Assembly: GCF_039535095.1 (NCBI RefSeq)
Contig: NZ_BAAAWN010000001.1
Coordinates: 3,100,001 to 3,164,000 of the forward strand
Direction: 5' to 3'
Length of the DNA stretch: 64,000 nucleotides
DNA from: Arthrobacter ramosus
Lineage (GTDB): Bacteria > Actinomycetota > Actinomycetes > Actinomycetales > Micrococcaceae
Part shown: one piece after another, positions 7,862 through 17,000 of the stretch
How the letters are laid out: every line of letters starts with the position of its first letter
Numbering within the stretch: position 1 is the first letter of the stretch
The notes under the pieces: generated by a model
The model's input: only the letters and a program-made list of their open reading frames with translations
What the model was told of the DNA's origin: nothing
Databases searched by the model: none
Position numbers and translations under genes: made by a program

Positions 7862-8967
7862 TACTGGAGTACCCGCCATCCACGGTCGGTCAAGGCTTCA
7901 ACAAGGAGGTCATGCTTGTTGGGCATGACGGAAAGTTCCACCATGCCAACATTCTGTCCCGACGAGTGGTCCAAGCGGAGGTCTTCAACGTTGACGCCGA
8001 TCTCACCGATCTCCGTCAACAACCTGGCGATCTGCCCGGGCCGGTCGTCTACCAGAACTGTAAGCCATGAATATGCCTGCGGGGGTCCGCCATGCTTTCC
8101 AGGGATCCTGGCCTGCCCGGCGTTGCCCTCACTGATGAGCTGGGCAAGATCCAGGCGGGCCCCGGGTGCCGTGGGATCCTCCAGGGTACCGATCAAGCGG
8201 TTGAGGTCTTCACGGACACCATGGAGGATATCCACCACCTTGGCCGCGTTGTTGCCAAGGATCTGCACCCAAAGAGTGGGATCGCTGGCAGCAATCCTCG
8301 TGGTGTCCCGCAGCCCGTTGCCGGCCAGGGACAGCGCGTGAAGCGGTGTTCCCTGCAAGCGGCTGGCGAGAAGCGAAGACATCACCTGGGGCAAGTGCGA
8401 TACCAAAGCAACCGCTTCATCGTGTTCCTCCGCGGTGAACTGGGAGACTATTGCCCCCAGGTCACCAGCAAGGGAACGTGCAGTCTGAAGCGCGTCGGCG
8501 CTGGTCTCGTCGGACGGGCAGAGAACCCAAGGCATGGACGTGAAGAGCTCGCCGCGGGCAGCGACGGGCCCCGACTTCTCGCGCCCCGCCATCGGGTGCG
8601 TCCCGACGTAACGGGACATGTCCACTCCACGGCCCCGGAGCTCGGCCTGGATTGCCAGCTTGACGCTGGCAATGTCCACCGCAACGGCCTCCGGGTATTC
8701 ACCCAGGGCACGCTCGACGACGTCGGCCGTCACATCCGGTGGCGCCGCGACAACAACCAGCTGAGGTGGGTTCTCAAGCTCGGACAGAGGCCTGCCCGCG
8801 CCGATATCCACGGCCACGGCCTGGTTGGTTGGCGACGGGTCCGAAAGGAACACGGAGACACCCCGGCCACGCAGGCCGAGACCGATGCTGGCTCCGAGCA
8901 GGCCGGTGCCGAAAACGACCACCGGGCCGTCAAGATGGCCCCGGCCGTGCGAGTGGAATGCCGACAT
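7861..8967 (-). CDS. tyrA: Prephenate dehydrogenase
   Basis: Oxidative decarboxylation of prephenate to 4-hydroxyphenylpyruvate in tyrosine synthesis. The 368-residue protein starts with the NAD-binding fold VFGTGLLGASIGLGLRGRGV, then SVKLAIQAEL, VGTHPMAGREKSG for substrate binding and VSHLPQVMSSLLA. The C-terminus (SWLTVLVDDRPGQIARLLTE onwards) is an ACT domain, which usually gives feedback control by tyrosine. It lies four bases after the pseudouridine synthase gene and overlaps cmk by one base. Insertion of tyrA at this place in the block is common in Arthrobacter relatives. Confidence 0.94.
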   Translation of the reverse strand: MSAFHSHGRGHLDGPVVVFGTGLLGASIGLGLRGRGVSVFLSDPSPTNQAVAVDIGAGRPLSELENPPQLVVVAAPPDVTADVVERALGEYPEAVAVDIASVKLAIQAELRGRGVDMSRYVGTHPMAGREKSGPVAARGELFTSMPWVLCPSDETSADALQTARSLAGDLGAIVSQFTAEEHDEAVALVSHLPQVMSSLLASRLQGTPLHALSLAGNGLRDTTRIAASDPTLWVQILGNNAAKVVDILHGVREDLNRLIGTLEDPTAPGARLDLAQLISEGNAGQARIPGKHGGPPQAYSWLTVLVDDRPGQIARLLTEIGEIGVNVEDLRLDHSSGQNVGMVELSVMPNKHDLLVEALTDRGWRVLQ

Positions 8968-8970
8968 GCC

Positions 8971-10236
8971 TTACAGTCCTACGGAGGCCAGAAGGTGTCC
9001 GACTTCCTGCTTGCCGAGGTTGCGGATGCTGCCCTGGCGCTGGTCGCCCAGGCCGATGGGACCGATCTTGACGCGCACAAGGCGAAGCACGGGGAAACCC
9101 ACGGCTTCGAACAAGCGGCGGACAATACGGTTCTTGCCGGAGTGCAGCACAACCTCGATCAGCACGTGGCCGGGAGTGGAATCCACGAGCTTGAAGGAGT
9201 CGACGGATGCGATGCCGTCTTCGAGCTCGATGCCAGCCTTCAGCTGCGCACCGACTCCCTGCGGGAACGGACCACGGACCTGTACCAGGTACGTCTTGGG
9301 CACCTCATAGGAAGGGTGCGTCAAGCGGTTGGCGAGTTCGCCGTCGTTGGTCAGCAGCAGCAGGCCCTCGGTGGCGACGTCAAGACGGCCGACGTGGAAG
9401 AGACGCTCGCCCTTGTTCTTGGCGGACTTGAGGAAATCGCTGATGCAGGGACGGCCCTCGGGGTCTTCCATGGTGGAAACGACGCCCTTGGGCTTGTTGA
9501 ACACCATGTAGAGCATGGTGTCATCGAGCTGGATGCGAATGCCGTCGACGTGGATCACGGCGGTCGCGGGGTCGACGCGCATGCCAAGCTCGGTGGTGAG
9601 CTGGCCGTTGACCTCGACGCGGCCTTCCTCGATCATTTCCTCGCACACGCGGCGGGAAGCCACGCCGGCCTGGGCCATGACCTTCTGCAGGCGCACGCCA
9701 TCGGCGTCGTGCTGCTCGGACTGGGCCACCTCGCCGCGGCGGCCGCGGGGCTTGCGGATCGGGCCAAGGTTCTGGCCGAAGCGCTCACTGCCGAAGGCGC
9801 GGGAAGCGTACTGTTTCTTGTTGCTGGCTTTGGGCTTCAACGCGCCTGGCGTGCCCGGAGCCTTGCCGAAGCCGGGCTTGTTCGAGCCTGGCTTGCGGGG
9901 GGCCTTGGCCGGCCTGGAATCTTGGCGGCCGGCCTCTTCACGGCGCTCGTAGCCTCCGGCCGAGGTGGGGTTGTCCGGATCAAAGGGGCGTTCTTCACGC
10001 GGACGAGTGGGCTTGAAGGGGCGTTCTCCGCCCGGGGAGAAGCTGCGCTTGCTGCCTCCGGAGGCGCCACCGGCACGGCTTGCGCCACCCCGGCCGGCAC
10101 CAAAGCTGCTGCCTCCTGCGCGGCCGGCACTGCTGCGGCCTGCACTGCTGCGGCCTGAGTCTTGCGACTCGTTGCGTCCGGAATTGTTTCGTCCCGAACT
10201 ATTACGTGGTGAACCCTGGCGTCCCGCCTGTGTCAT
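8971..10236 (-). CDS. RluB-type 23S rRNA pseudouridine synthase with long disordered N-terminus
   Basis: Makes pseudouridine in 23S rRNA, in the RsuA/RluB/E/F group. Residues about 181-240 are an S4 RNA-binding domain (GVRLQKVMAQAGVASRRVCE). The catalytic domain follows with HVGRLDVATEGLLLLT, the catalytic Asp being at residue 286. The first 180 residues are low complexity, rich in Ser, Gly, Arg and Asn (for example SSAGRSSAGRAGGSS), then Pro/Lys-rich; this is far longer than in E. coli RluB. ATG at 10236 is preferred because GGACGG lies upstream; the frame is open to 10278. It follows scpB, as in many actinobacteria. The target uridine is inferred from family only. Confidence 0.9.
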   Translation of the reverse strand: MTQAGRQGSPRNSSGRNNSGRNESQDSGRSSAGRSSAGRAGGSSFGAGRGGASRAGGASGGSKRSFSPGGERPFKPTRPREERPFDPDNPTSAGGYERREEAGRQDSRPAKAPRKPGSNKPGFGKAPGTPGALKPKASNKKQYASRAFGSERFGQNLGPIRKPRGRRGEVAQSEQHDADGVRLQKVMAQAGVASRRVCEEMIEEGRVEVNGQLTTELGMRVDPATAVIHVDGIRIQLDDTMLYMVFNKPKGVVSTMEDPEGRPCISDFLKSAKNKGERLFHVGRLDVATEGLLLLTNDGELANRLTHPSYEVPKTYLVQVRGPFPQGVGAQLKAGIELEDGIASVDSFKLVDSTPGHVLIEVVLHSGKNRIVRRLFEAVGFPVLRLVRVKIGPIGLGDQRQGSIRNLGKQEVGHLLASVGL

Positions 10237-10383
10237 GACCCGTCCTTTTGTTATGGTGGCCGGCTTGTTCTTTCTCAACGTAAGCCAGCCGGACAGAGGA
10301 TATCTGTCCTGTGTGTCTGCCCGCTACTAGCCGGACGTTTGTAGATCCTTGCAATATCAAAAATTATTGAGTTGTTCCCGCGA

Positions 10384-11049
10384 CTACATGCGTTCGGCGT
10401 CGAAGAACTCCTCGATGCCCTCCAGCCCCGGAAGGTGAGGGGACAATTGAGGCAGTTCCGCCACCGAGCCAATGCCCATGCGCTCGAGGAAGTACGAGGT
10501 GGTCCGGTAAAGGATCGCCCCCGATTCAGGATCGGTACCCGAGTCCTCGATCAGCCCGCGTTGGACCAGGGTCCGAACGACTGAATCGACATTGACGCCG
10601 CGGATGGCCGACACCCTGACCCTGGAAACCGGCTGCCGATACGCGATGACCGCCATGGTTTCAAGGGCTGCCTGCGTCAGCCGCGCGGTCTGGCCCTCGA
10701 GAACGAACCTGCCCACGACGTCGGCAAAATCCGCGCGTGAATAGATCCGCCACCCTCCGGCAACGTTCCGCAACTCAAAACCCCGGGGTGCAGCGCTGGC
10801 ACTTGCATCAGTGTGCAAGTCATCAGCGTCCCTGCCCGGGGCTTTAACAGTATAGCCGCTATACTCCTGCCGCAGTCCCTCCAGCAAATCCTCGACGACG
10901 GCGACCGTCACGTTGAGCCCGGCAGCGAGCTCTTCCGCCGTGGCCGGTTCGTCGATCACCATCAGGACGGCTTCCAGGGCCGCGCGGGCGCCTCCGGGTA
11001 GGGCTTCAAGCTCGGCGAGGCCGTCCCCGCCTGTTTCCTGCTCGCTCAC
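10384..11049 (-). CDS. scpB: Segregation and condensation protein ScpB
   Basis: The winged-helix kleisin partner that, with ScpA, forms the condensin complex with SMC to compact and separate the chromosome. The 221-residue product has the two winged-helix parts, beginning LEAVLMVIDEPATAEELAAG and including the typical ETMAVIAYRQPVSRVRVSAI and LVQRGLIEDSG segments. GTG at 11049 overlaps the scpA stop (CTGTGAGC), so translation is coupled; an upstream ATG frame to 11130 lies within scpA and is not needed. A long inserted loop with PGRDADDLHTDASASAAPRG separates the two subdomains. Confidence 0.95.
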   Translation of the reverse strand: MSEQETGGDGLAELEALPGGARAALEAVLMVIDEPATAEELAAGLNVTVAVVEDLLEGLRQEYSGYTVKAPGRDADDLHTDASASAAPRGFELRNVAGGWRIYSRADFADVVGRFVLEGQTARLTQAALETMAVIAYRQPVSRVRVSAIRGVNVDSVVRTLVQRGLIEDSGTDPESGAILYRTTSYFLERMGIGSVAELPQLSPHLPGLEGIEEFFDAERM

Positions 11050-11975
11050 AGCGGCTCCTCTCCTTCGTCGATCTGCTCGTACTCGTCGCTCAAGTTGTCG
11101 CTGCTCCATCCTTCGGGGCGCCCTGTCCACCGGACAGTGAGTTCGGCGAGCGGACCCGGCTGCTCAAACGCCACCACACGGTCGCGGAACAGCTCGAGGA
11201 GTGCCAGGAACCGGGCCACGACAACGAGCGTGGACTCGGCGTCGGCAATCAATGCCCTGAAGGATTGTGGCTGGCCGCGCTGCAGGCGGTACCCGATGAT
11301 CTCGGCTTGTTCCTTGACGCTGACGGGTGTTCCGTGAAGGTGGTCGAGCCCGACTTGCTCGGGCGTGTTGTCCTTCGGCGCCAGGGTCTTGGCCGCAAGC
11401 GCGGCGAATTGCTCAGGAGTGTGGCGCCAAATCAATTCGGGCAGCATTGCGGCGAAATGCCCTTCCAGCGCAACTTGCCGGGGGAAGCGCCGGGCTTCGG
11501 ACTCCAAGGTGCCGGACATGATCGCGGCCACCTGTTTGAAAGCCTTGTACTGCAGGAGCCGGGCGAAGAGAAGATCCCGGGCTTCCAGCAAGGCAATGTC
11601 CTCGGCATCTTCGACTTCGCCGGCTGGCAGGAGCCTTGCGGCCTTGAGGTCCAGAAGGGTGGCGGCGATAACCAGGAATTCGCTGGCTTCGTCCAGGGCC
11701 CAGTCCTCGCCCAGTTTCTGCAAGCGCCGGATGTACTTGATGAACTCATCCGTCACGGTGGCCAGCGCAACTTCCGTGATGTCCAGCTTGTGCTTGGAGA
11801 TCAGGCCGAGCAGGAGATCGAACGGGCCGGTGAAGTTCGCCAACCGGACCTCAAAGCCGGCCTTTCGTCCGGAAGGCGACGCTCCGGCGTCGTCCGCTGT
11901 GCTTGCAGAAGAGTACGACGGCGGCGCGTCGCCCTTCAGGGCGGGCGCGCCTTCAGCGGTGAGTGGCTCTGCCAC
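11046..11975 (-). CDS. scpA: Segregation and condensation protein ScpA (kleisin)
   Basis: The kleisin subunit that bridges SMC heads. The N-terminal SMC-binding segment is clear (FEVRLANFTGPFDLLLGLIS then KHKLDITEVALATVTDEFI). The C-terminal winged helix ends near VVARFLALLELFRDRVVAFE. At 309 residues it is longer than the 250-residue norm because of about 45 low-complexity residues before the kleisin core and an acidic tail. It starts five bases after parA stops and overlaps scpB, so parA-scpA-scpB form a tight operon. Confidence 0.95.
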   Translation of the reverse strand: MAEPLTAEGAPALKGDAPPSYSSASTADDAGASPSGRKAGFEVRLANFTGPFDLLLGLISKHKLDITEVALATVTDEFIKYIRRLQKLGEDWALDEASEFLVIAATLLDLKAARLLPAGEVEDAEDIALLEARDLLFARLLQYKAFKQVAAIMSGTLESEARRFPRQVALEGHFAAMLPELIWRHTPEQFAALAAKTLAPKDNTPEQVGLDHLHGTPVSVKEQAEIIGYRLQRGQPQSFRALIADAESTLVVVARFLALLELFRDRVVAFEQPGPLAELTVRWTGRPEGWSSDNLSDEYEQIDEGEEPL

Positions 11976-11980
11976 GCGGG

Positions 11981-12880
11981 CTAGGGTGCGCCGCCGCGCG
12001 AAATCAGTTCCTTGGCCAGGCGGCGGTAGGCGTCGGCACCGATGTGGTTTCCGGCGTAGCTGGTGATGGGTTCCGCGGCAACCGTAGCGTCGGCGAACTT
12101 GATGGAACGCTTGATGACGGTCTCGAAGACCTTGTCCCCGAACGCCTCCACGAGCCTCGAAATGACTTCGCGGCTGTGCAGGGTGCGGGCGTCGTACATC
12201 GTGGCGAGCACGCCGTCCACCTGCAGGCGCGGGTTCAACCGGTCCTGGACCTTTTCGATCGTTTCGACGAGGAGTGCCACCGCGCGGAGGGCGAAGAATT
12301 CGCAGATCAGCGGGATGATGACGCCGTGCGCAGCCGTCAAGGCATTGACCGTCAGGAGGCCCAGGGACGGCTGGCAGTCGATGAGCACCACGTCGTAGTC
12401 GTCCTCGACGCTCTTGAGCGCGCGGTCCAGCACTTGCTCGCGGGCTACCTCATTGACCAGCTGGACCTCGGCGGCCGAGAGGTCGATGTTCGCCGGCAGG
12501 AGGTCGATGCCTTCGACGCCGGTCTTTTGGATGGCGTCGCGGATATCCACTTTGCGGTCCATCAGGACGTTGTAGACAGTGAGGTCGAGCTCGTGCGGGT
12601 TCGTGCCCAGGCCCGCGGAAAGAGCCCCTTGGGGATCGAAATCAACAAGCAGGACGCGCCGGCCGAATTCTGCGAGCGCAGCGGCGAGGTTGATGGTTGA
12701 CGTGGTCTTGCCCACGCCACCCTTCTGGTTGACCATGGCGATGACGCGGGCCGGGCCATGGGAGGCCAGCGGCGCGGGCTCGGGGAAGTCGCGGTGCGGG
12801 CGGCCCGTTGGCCCCATGACGGCGTCTTCCAGATCGAAATCCGTGCCCTCCAGCGTAGTCGTTCCCCGTTCGCTGCTCAC
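11981..12880 (-). CDS. ParA-family chromosome/plasmid partitioning ATPase
   Basis: A MinD/ParA-type ATPase of 299 residues. The deviant Walker A motif is KGGVGKTTSTINLA at about residues 51-64, followed by LLVDFDPQGALSAGLG and VLIDCQPSLGLLTVNAL. It is the copy that sits next to scpAB in actinobacteria, distinct from the parA beside parB at the origin, so its exact cargo is uncertain. GTG at 12880 is chosen: GGAGAGAG lies 11 bases upstream and the encoded start VSSERGTTTLEG fits the compact N-terminus. ATG at 12910 is possible but has its purine-rich site too close. Confidence 0.9.
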   Translation of the reverse strand: MSSERGTTTLEGTDFDLEDAVMGPTGRPHRDFPEPAPLASHGPARVIAMVNQKGGVGKTTSTINLAAALAEFGRRVLLVDFDPQGALSAGLGTNPHELDLTVYNVLMDRKVDIRDAIQKTGVEGIDLLPANIDLSAAEVQLVNEVAREQVLDRALKSVEDDYDVVLIDCQPSLGLLTVNALTAAHGVIIPLICEFFALRAVALLVETIEKVQDRLNPRLQVDGVLATMYDARTLHSREVISRLVEAFGDKVFETVIKRSIKFADATVAAEPITSYAGNHIGADAYRRLAKELISRGGAP

Positions 12881-13011
12881 GTATCTGTCCACTCTCTCCA
12901 CGACGGTCATTTCCTGCGGCTGTCTCCAGCACCAGCACTGCTCCCCACCTAGGCTACAGCGCCCGACACGGCATTCTGCGGAACTTGACATTGCCCGCAG
13001 TTTGAGCCTTT

Positions 13012-13034
13012 ACCTTCTAGCTGAGGTAGAAGGT
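13012..13034. promoter_or_regulatory. Palindrome upstream of parA
   Basis: A perfect 8-bp inverted repeat (ACCTTCTA / TAGAAGGT) with a 7-bp gap lies about 130 bases upstream of the parA start, between parA and the dctA terminator. It could be an operator for the parA-scpAB transcript. It does not resemble the usual parS sequence. Confidence 0.3.
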
Positions 13035-13055
13035 TGGGCCGCGGTGGCAATAAAA

Positions 13056-13100
13056 CGCAAGCAAGGCAGGCCCCCATGACGGGTTCCTGCCTTGCCTGCG
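13056..13100 (-). terminator. Intrinsic terminator of dctA
   Basis: Two 15-nt arms (CGCAAGCAAGGCAGG and CCTGCCTTGCCTGCG) pair at 14 of 15 positions around a 15-nt loop. On the minus strand the stem is followed by TTTTATT. It lies 27 bases past the dctA stop. Confidence 0.8.
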
Positions 13101-13126
13101 TGGATGCTTCCAAACAGTGTGCCGGA

Positions 13127-14452
13127 CTAAGCGGCCACGGCCTCTTTCACCTCTGGTTCAGCGTGGTGGCTGATCATGGTCAGCTCGTCGAACGGCTTCG
13201 CACCGGACAGGACGTTGGTGACCTGGTTGCGGTCGATTTCCTTGACCCACGTACCGATCAACACGGTGGCGACGGCGTTGCCCGTGAAGTTGGTCAGGGC
13301 GCGGGCTTCCGACATGAAGCGGTCGATGCCGACGATCATGCCGACGCCGCCCAGCAGTTCGGGCCGGTGTGCCTGCAGGCCTGCAGCGAGGGTGGCCAGG
13401 CCGGCACCGGAAACGCCGGCCGCTCCCTTGGACGCAATGATCATGAAGACCAGCAACGATACCTGCGCACCGAGGTCCAGCGGAATACCCATGGCGTTGG
13501 CGACGAACAGCGAGGCCATGGTCAGGTAGATGGCAGTTCCATCCAGGTTGAAGGAGTAGCCGGTAGGCACCGTGACACCGACAACCGGCTTGGAAACGCC
13601 GAGGTGCTCCATCTTGGCGATGAGCCTCGGCAGCGCCGCTTCGGAGGACGAAGTGGAGAAGATGAGCAGGTACTCGCGGGCCAGGTACTTCATCAGCTGG
13701 AAGATGCTGACGCCGGCAACAACCCGCAGCAAGGTGCCCAGCACCACGACGACGAACAGCGCGCAGGTGATATAGAACGCAACCATCAGGGTGAGCATGC
13801 CGAAGATTGCCTTCACACCAGTGGCACCGACCACTGCGGCGATCGCGCCGAAGGCACCGACGGGAGCCAGCCACATGATCATGATGAGGATGCGGAAGAC
13901 GAGTGCCTGCCCGTGCTGGATGGCCTTGAGCACCGGCTGGCCCTGGGAGCCCATGCGCTGCAGCGCGAAGCCCACCAGGATGGCGGCCAGGAGCGTCGGC
14001 AGGACGGGAATGTCTCCGGGGATGATGCCCAGCAGGAAATCGGCGGTGCTGTTCGTGGCAGCCTTCGCATTGGGGTCGTACGGGATCAGCTTCAGGCCCT
14101 CGCCCGGGTGGATGACGTTGCCGACTACCAAACCGATGGCGAGCGCGAAGGTGGACATCACCAGGAAGTAGATGAGTGCGAGCCCGCCGACCTTGCCGAC
14201 GGTGGCAGCCTTGGCGATCGATCCGATGCCCAGGACGATGGTGCAGAAGATGACGGGGGCGATCATCATCTTGATGAGCTTGATGAAGCCGTCACCCAAA
14301 GGCTTGAGGGATTTACCCACCTCGGGGAAAAGCAGGCCGACGACGGCGCCCAGCACAACTGCGGCGATCACGGCGATGTAGAGGTAATGCGACTTGTCCA
14401 GCCCCTTGCGCCCGGTCTTGGCGGGTGCAATCTCTCCTCTTTGAGAGGTCAT
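13127..14452 (-). CDS. dctA: C4-dicarboxylate:cation symporter (DctA / DAACS family)
   Basis: A 441-residue inner-membrane importer for succinate, fumarate, malate or related acids, driven by protons or sodium. Family marks include MMIAPVIFCTIVLGIGSIAK near the N-terminus, FSTSSSEAALPRL (the serine-rich re-entrant loop of the DAACS fold), VTVPTGYSFNLDGTAIYLT and GNAVATVLIGTWVKEID near the C-terminus. Eight or so hydrophobic segments are visible. It is divergent from a DcuS/DcuR-like two-component system, whose genes start 150 bases away, so induction by external dicarboxylates is likely. A glutamate/aspartate transporter of the same family is the main alternative, though the neighbours favour C4-dicarboxylates. 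Confidence 0.88.
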   Translation of the reverse strand: MTSQRGEIAPAKTGRKGLDKSHYLYIAVIAAVVLGAVVGLLFPEVGKSLKPLGDGFIKLIKMMIAPVIFCTIVLGIGSIAKAATVGKVGGLALIYFLVMSTFALAIGLVVGNVIHPGEGLKLIPYDPNAKAATNSTADFLLGIIPGDIPVLPTLLAAILVGFALQRMGSQGQPVLKAIQHGQALVFRILIMIMWLAPVGAFGAIAAVVGATGVKAIFGMLTLMVAFYITCALFVVVVLGTLLRVVAGVSIFQLMKYLAREYLLIFSTSSSEAALPRLIAKMEHLGVSKPVVGVTVPTGYSFNLDGTAIYLTMASLFVANAMGIPLDLGAQVSLLVFMIIASKGAAGVSGAGLATLAAGLQAHRPELLGGVGMIVGIDRFMSEARALTNFTGNAVATVLIGTWVKEIDRNQVTNVLSGAKPFDELTMISHHAEPEVKEAVAA

Positions 14453-14521
14453 GGCTTTGCTCCTTATAGATACTCTGGAAAGCGCCGTGGTCCCTGCAAA
14501 ATGTCCCTGCGCCGCTCTGCT

Positions 14522-14559
14522 GTGATACCCATCATTAGGCGCGGCGTGACATGTATCAC
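14522..14559. promoter_or_regulatory. Inverted repeat in the dctA / sensor kinase intergenic region
   Basis: GTGATAC at 14522-14528 and GTATCAC at 14553-14559 form a 7-bp inverted repeat whose centres are 31 bases apart, about three helical turns. It lies between the divergent dctA and sensor kinase genes, a fitting place for the response regulator to bind. Confidence 0.4.
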
Positions 14560-14604
14560 TGTTGCGTTCATATTGGTCACAGGATTGCCCGCAGAAAGGA
14601 GTAC

Positions 14605-16272
14605 GTGATCCGACGCTGGAGCATTGCCCGGAGACTCTTTGTGGCGAATCTACTGTTCGTCCTCGCGCTCACCGCCATCGTGGGCACGGCGGCTTTCCTG
14701 GATGCCCGGGACCGGGCCTACAACGACGCCGGCCAGCGCATGCAGGCGGTGGCCGCCGCGATCGCAGCCAATCCCCTCGTGCTTCAAGCAGCCGGTACGC
14801 CGAATCCATCCGCCGTCCTGCAGCCCTATGCCCAGGTGGTGACGGCCAATGCCCATGCCGATTTCATCACCATCATGGCGCCGGACCGGACTCGCTGGAC
14901 CCATCCGAACCCCGACGAGATCGGCAAACCCTACATCGGCACCATCGATCCTGCCCTCCACGGCCAGACCTTCACCGAAGTCACCGCCGGTACGCTCGGC
15001 CCGTCCGTCCGAACCATCGTTCCCGTGGAGGATTCCTCCGGAAAAGTCCAGGCCCTCGTGGCCGCGGGTGTCACAGTGCGGACAGTGGACGTCGCAGTGT
15101 CTGCCCGACTCACGGCGATCATCGGCATCTCCCTGGCCATGCTCGCTGGAGGCTCCCTCGCCTCGTGGTTATTGGGCCGGTACCTGCGTTCGGTCACCCG
15201 GGGCTGGGGACCGGAGCAATTGGCGCAATTGTTCGCGTACTACGAGTCGGTCCTGCATTCGGTCCGCGAAGGCGTGGTGCTGATCGACACCGGCGGCAGG
15301 GTGGTCATGTACAACGACCAGGCTGCGGAGCTGCTGGGACTGGAACCGTCCGACGTCGATCCCGCCGCGGAGGCCGCCCCGCGCCTTTCGGATCTGCCCC
15401 TGGATCCCAGCCTCCACCGCCTCTTCGAATCCGGCCGGACGGCACACGACGAAATCCACCTCACAGGGTCCCGGATCCTGGTGGTGAACCAAGCGCCCGC
15501 CGTCGGGCCACCTGGAATGAGGGGCCGGCAGCGACCTGCCGTGTTCGGGACCGTAGCCACGCTCCGCGACAGGACGGAAATCGAGTCCCTGGGCAGTGAA
15601 CTCGAAACCATGAAGACCCTGTCCGACGCATTGCGGGCCCAGACCCATGAGCACGCCAACCGGCTGCACACCATCGTGTCCCTCATGGAGCTCGGGCGGA
15701 CCACCGACGCCTTGGACTTTGCCACCAAGGACCTTGAGCTGAGTCAACAACTGACCGACCACCTCGTGGCATCGGTGGACGAGCCTGTCCTGAGTGCGCT
15801 CATCATGGGGAAGTCCGCCGAGGCGCACGAACGCGGAGCAGAGCTGACTGTCATGGTGACCGGCGGGGACGGCCTCCAGGGCCTGGCCGTCCAGGACCTC
15901 GTGACCATTTTGGGAAACCTGCTGGACAACGCACTCGACGCCGCCACTGCCGCTCCCCCGCCGCGCAAAGTGGAACTGGGCATCGAATCCGGACCTGAAG
16001 GAACCACGTTCACGGTGGTCGATTCCGGCCACGGCATCGATCCCGGCATCGTGGACGACGTCTGGCAATACGGATTCAGCACCAAGGCGGCCGGCATCGG
16101 ACAGGCCGGCCAACCCGGGGCTCCTTCCCGCGGCGTGGGCCTGGCCCTGGTGCGGCAAGCGGTGCAGCGGCTTGGCGGTACGCTGTCCATCAGCGAATCC
16201 ACGAGCGCCTTGGGCGGTGCGTTCTTCCGCGTGGCGCTCCCCGCGCCGGACTCCAGGAAAGAAGCCGAATGA
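14605..16272 (+). CDS. DcuS/CitA-type sensor histidine kinase
   Basis: A 555-residue membrane kinase that would sense external di- or tricarboxylates. Two transmembrane segments (near residues 8-28 and 170-190) enclose an extracytoplasmic PAS-like domain. A cytoplasmic PAS domain follows (SVREGVVLIDTGGRVVMYND). The H-box is RAQTHEHANRLHTI with the phosphorylated His at residue 348. The ATPase part has NLLDNALDAA and DSGHGIDPGIVDDVWQYGFS. GTG at 14605 is preceded by AAAGGAG; upstream in-frame ATG at 14551 lacks a site. It overlaps the response regulator gene by four bases and is divergent from dctA. Confidence 0.92.
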   Translation: MIRRWSIARRLFVANLLFVLALTAIVGTAAFLDARDRAYNDAGQRMQAVAAAIAANPLVLQAAGTPNPSAVLQPYAQVVTANAHADFITIMAPDRTRWTHPNPDEIGKPYIGTIDPALHGQTFTEVTAGTLGPSVRTIVPVEDSSGKVQALVAAGVTVRTVDVAVSARLTAIIGISLAMLAGGSLASWLLGRYLRSVTRGWGPEQLAQLFAYYESVLHSVREGVVLIDTGGRVVMYNDQAAELLGLEPSDVDPAAEAAPRLSDLPLDPSLHRLFESGRTAHDEIHLTGSRILVVNQAPAVGPPGMRGRQRPAVFGTVATLRDRTEIESLGSELETMKTLSDALRAQTHEHANRLHTIVSLMELGRTTDALDFATKDLELSQQLTDHLVASVDEPVLSALIMGKSAEAHERGAELTVMVTGGDGLQGLAVQDLVTILGNLLDNALDAATAAPPPRKVELGIESGPEGTTFTVVDSGHGIDPGIVDDVWQYGFSTKAAGIGQAGQPGAPSRGVGLALVRQAVQRLGGTLSISESTSALGGAFFRVALPAPDSRKEAE

Positions 16273-16982
16273 CCGAAATCCGCGTTCTCGTTGTCGAGGA
16301 CGAACCCATCGCCGCCGATGCCCATGGCGTCTACGTCGGACGAATCGACGGCTTCACTGTTGCGGGAACGGCCCCGGACGGGCAATCTGCCCTGCGGCTA
16401 CTCAACGAATTCGCCGTTGCCGGGCAGCCAGTGGACCTCGTCCTGCTGGACATGAACCTGCCGGATCTTCACGGACTGGACGTCGCCCGCCGAATGCGCG
16501 CTTCGGGGCTCCTTGCGGACATCATCGCCATCACCGCCGTCAGGGAAGTGAACATTGTCCGCAGCGCGGTGTCGATCGGCGTGGTGCAGTACCTGATCAA
16601 GCCGTTCACGTTCGCAACGTTTGCGGACAAACTCGCCAGCTACCGCACCTTCCGCGAACAACTCGCCGTACCGGCGTCGGGCGCTCGAGCGAGCGGAGCC
16701 TCGCAAAGCGATGTGGACCAGGCGTTTGCCAGTCTCCGCGCACCGACCGAAGTCCCACTGCCCAAGGGCCTTTCCGCCCATAGCCTGGAGTCCGTCAAAG
16801 ACCTCCTGGCTGGCCTTGGCCGGGCCGTGTCCGCGAGCGAGGCAACTGTCTCCCTGGGGATGTCCCGGGTTACCGTACGCCGCTATCTCGAGTACCTGGC
16901 CGACGCCGGGATGGTCACGAGGAATGCGCGATACGGCACCCCCGGACGGCCGGAAAACGAGTACCGCTGGAATCGGACTTAG
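16269..16982 (+). CDS. DcuR/CitB-type response regulator
   Basis: A 237-residue DNA-binding response regulator paired with the preceding kinase. The receiver domain has VVEDEP acidic residues and the phospho-acceptor Asp61 in LVLLDMNLPD, with the switch residue region AITAV and Lys in YLIKPFTF. The C-terminal helix-turn-helix (VSASEATVSLGMSRVTVRRY) is the type found in CitB/DcuR/DpiA proteins. Start ATG overlaps the kinase stop. The likely targets are dctA and perhaps its own operon through the inverted repeat in the intergenic region. Whether it also controls the prp operon downstream is unknown. Confidence 0.92.
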   Translation: MTEIRVLVVEDEPIAADAHGVYVGRIDGFTVAGTAPDGQSALRLLNEFAVAGQPVDLVLLDMNLPDLHGLDVARRMRASGLLADIIAITAVREVNIVRSAVSIGVVQYLIKPFTFATFADKLASYRTFREQLAVPASGARASGASQSDVDQAFASLRAPTEVPLPKGLSAHSLESVKDLLAGLGRAVSASEATVSLGMSRVTVRRYLEYLADAGMVTRNARYGTPGRPENEYRWNRT

Positions 16983-17000
16983 GCCACGATTGGCCATCGA

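Noticed and set aside
8092..10158. A 688-codon open frame opposite tyrA and the pseudouridine synthase gene
   Set aside because: Spans two real genes on the other strand, and its low-complexity parts mirror the Ser/Gly-rich N-terminus of the synthase.
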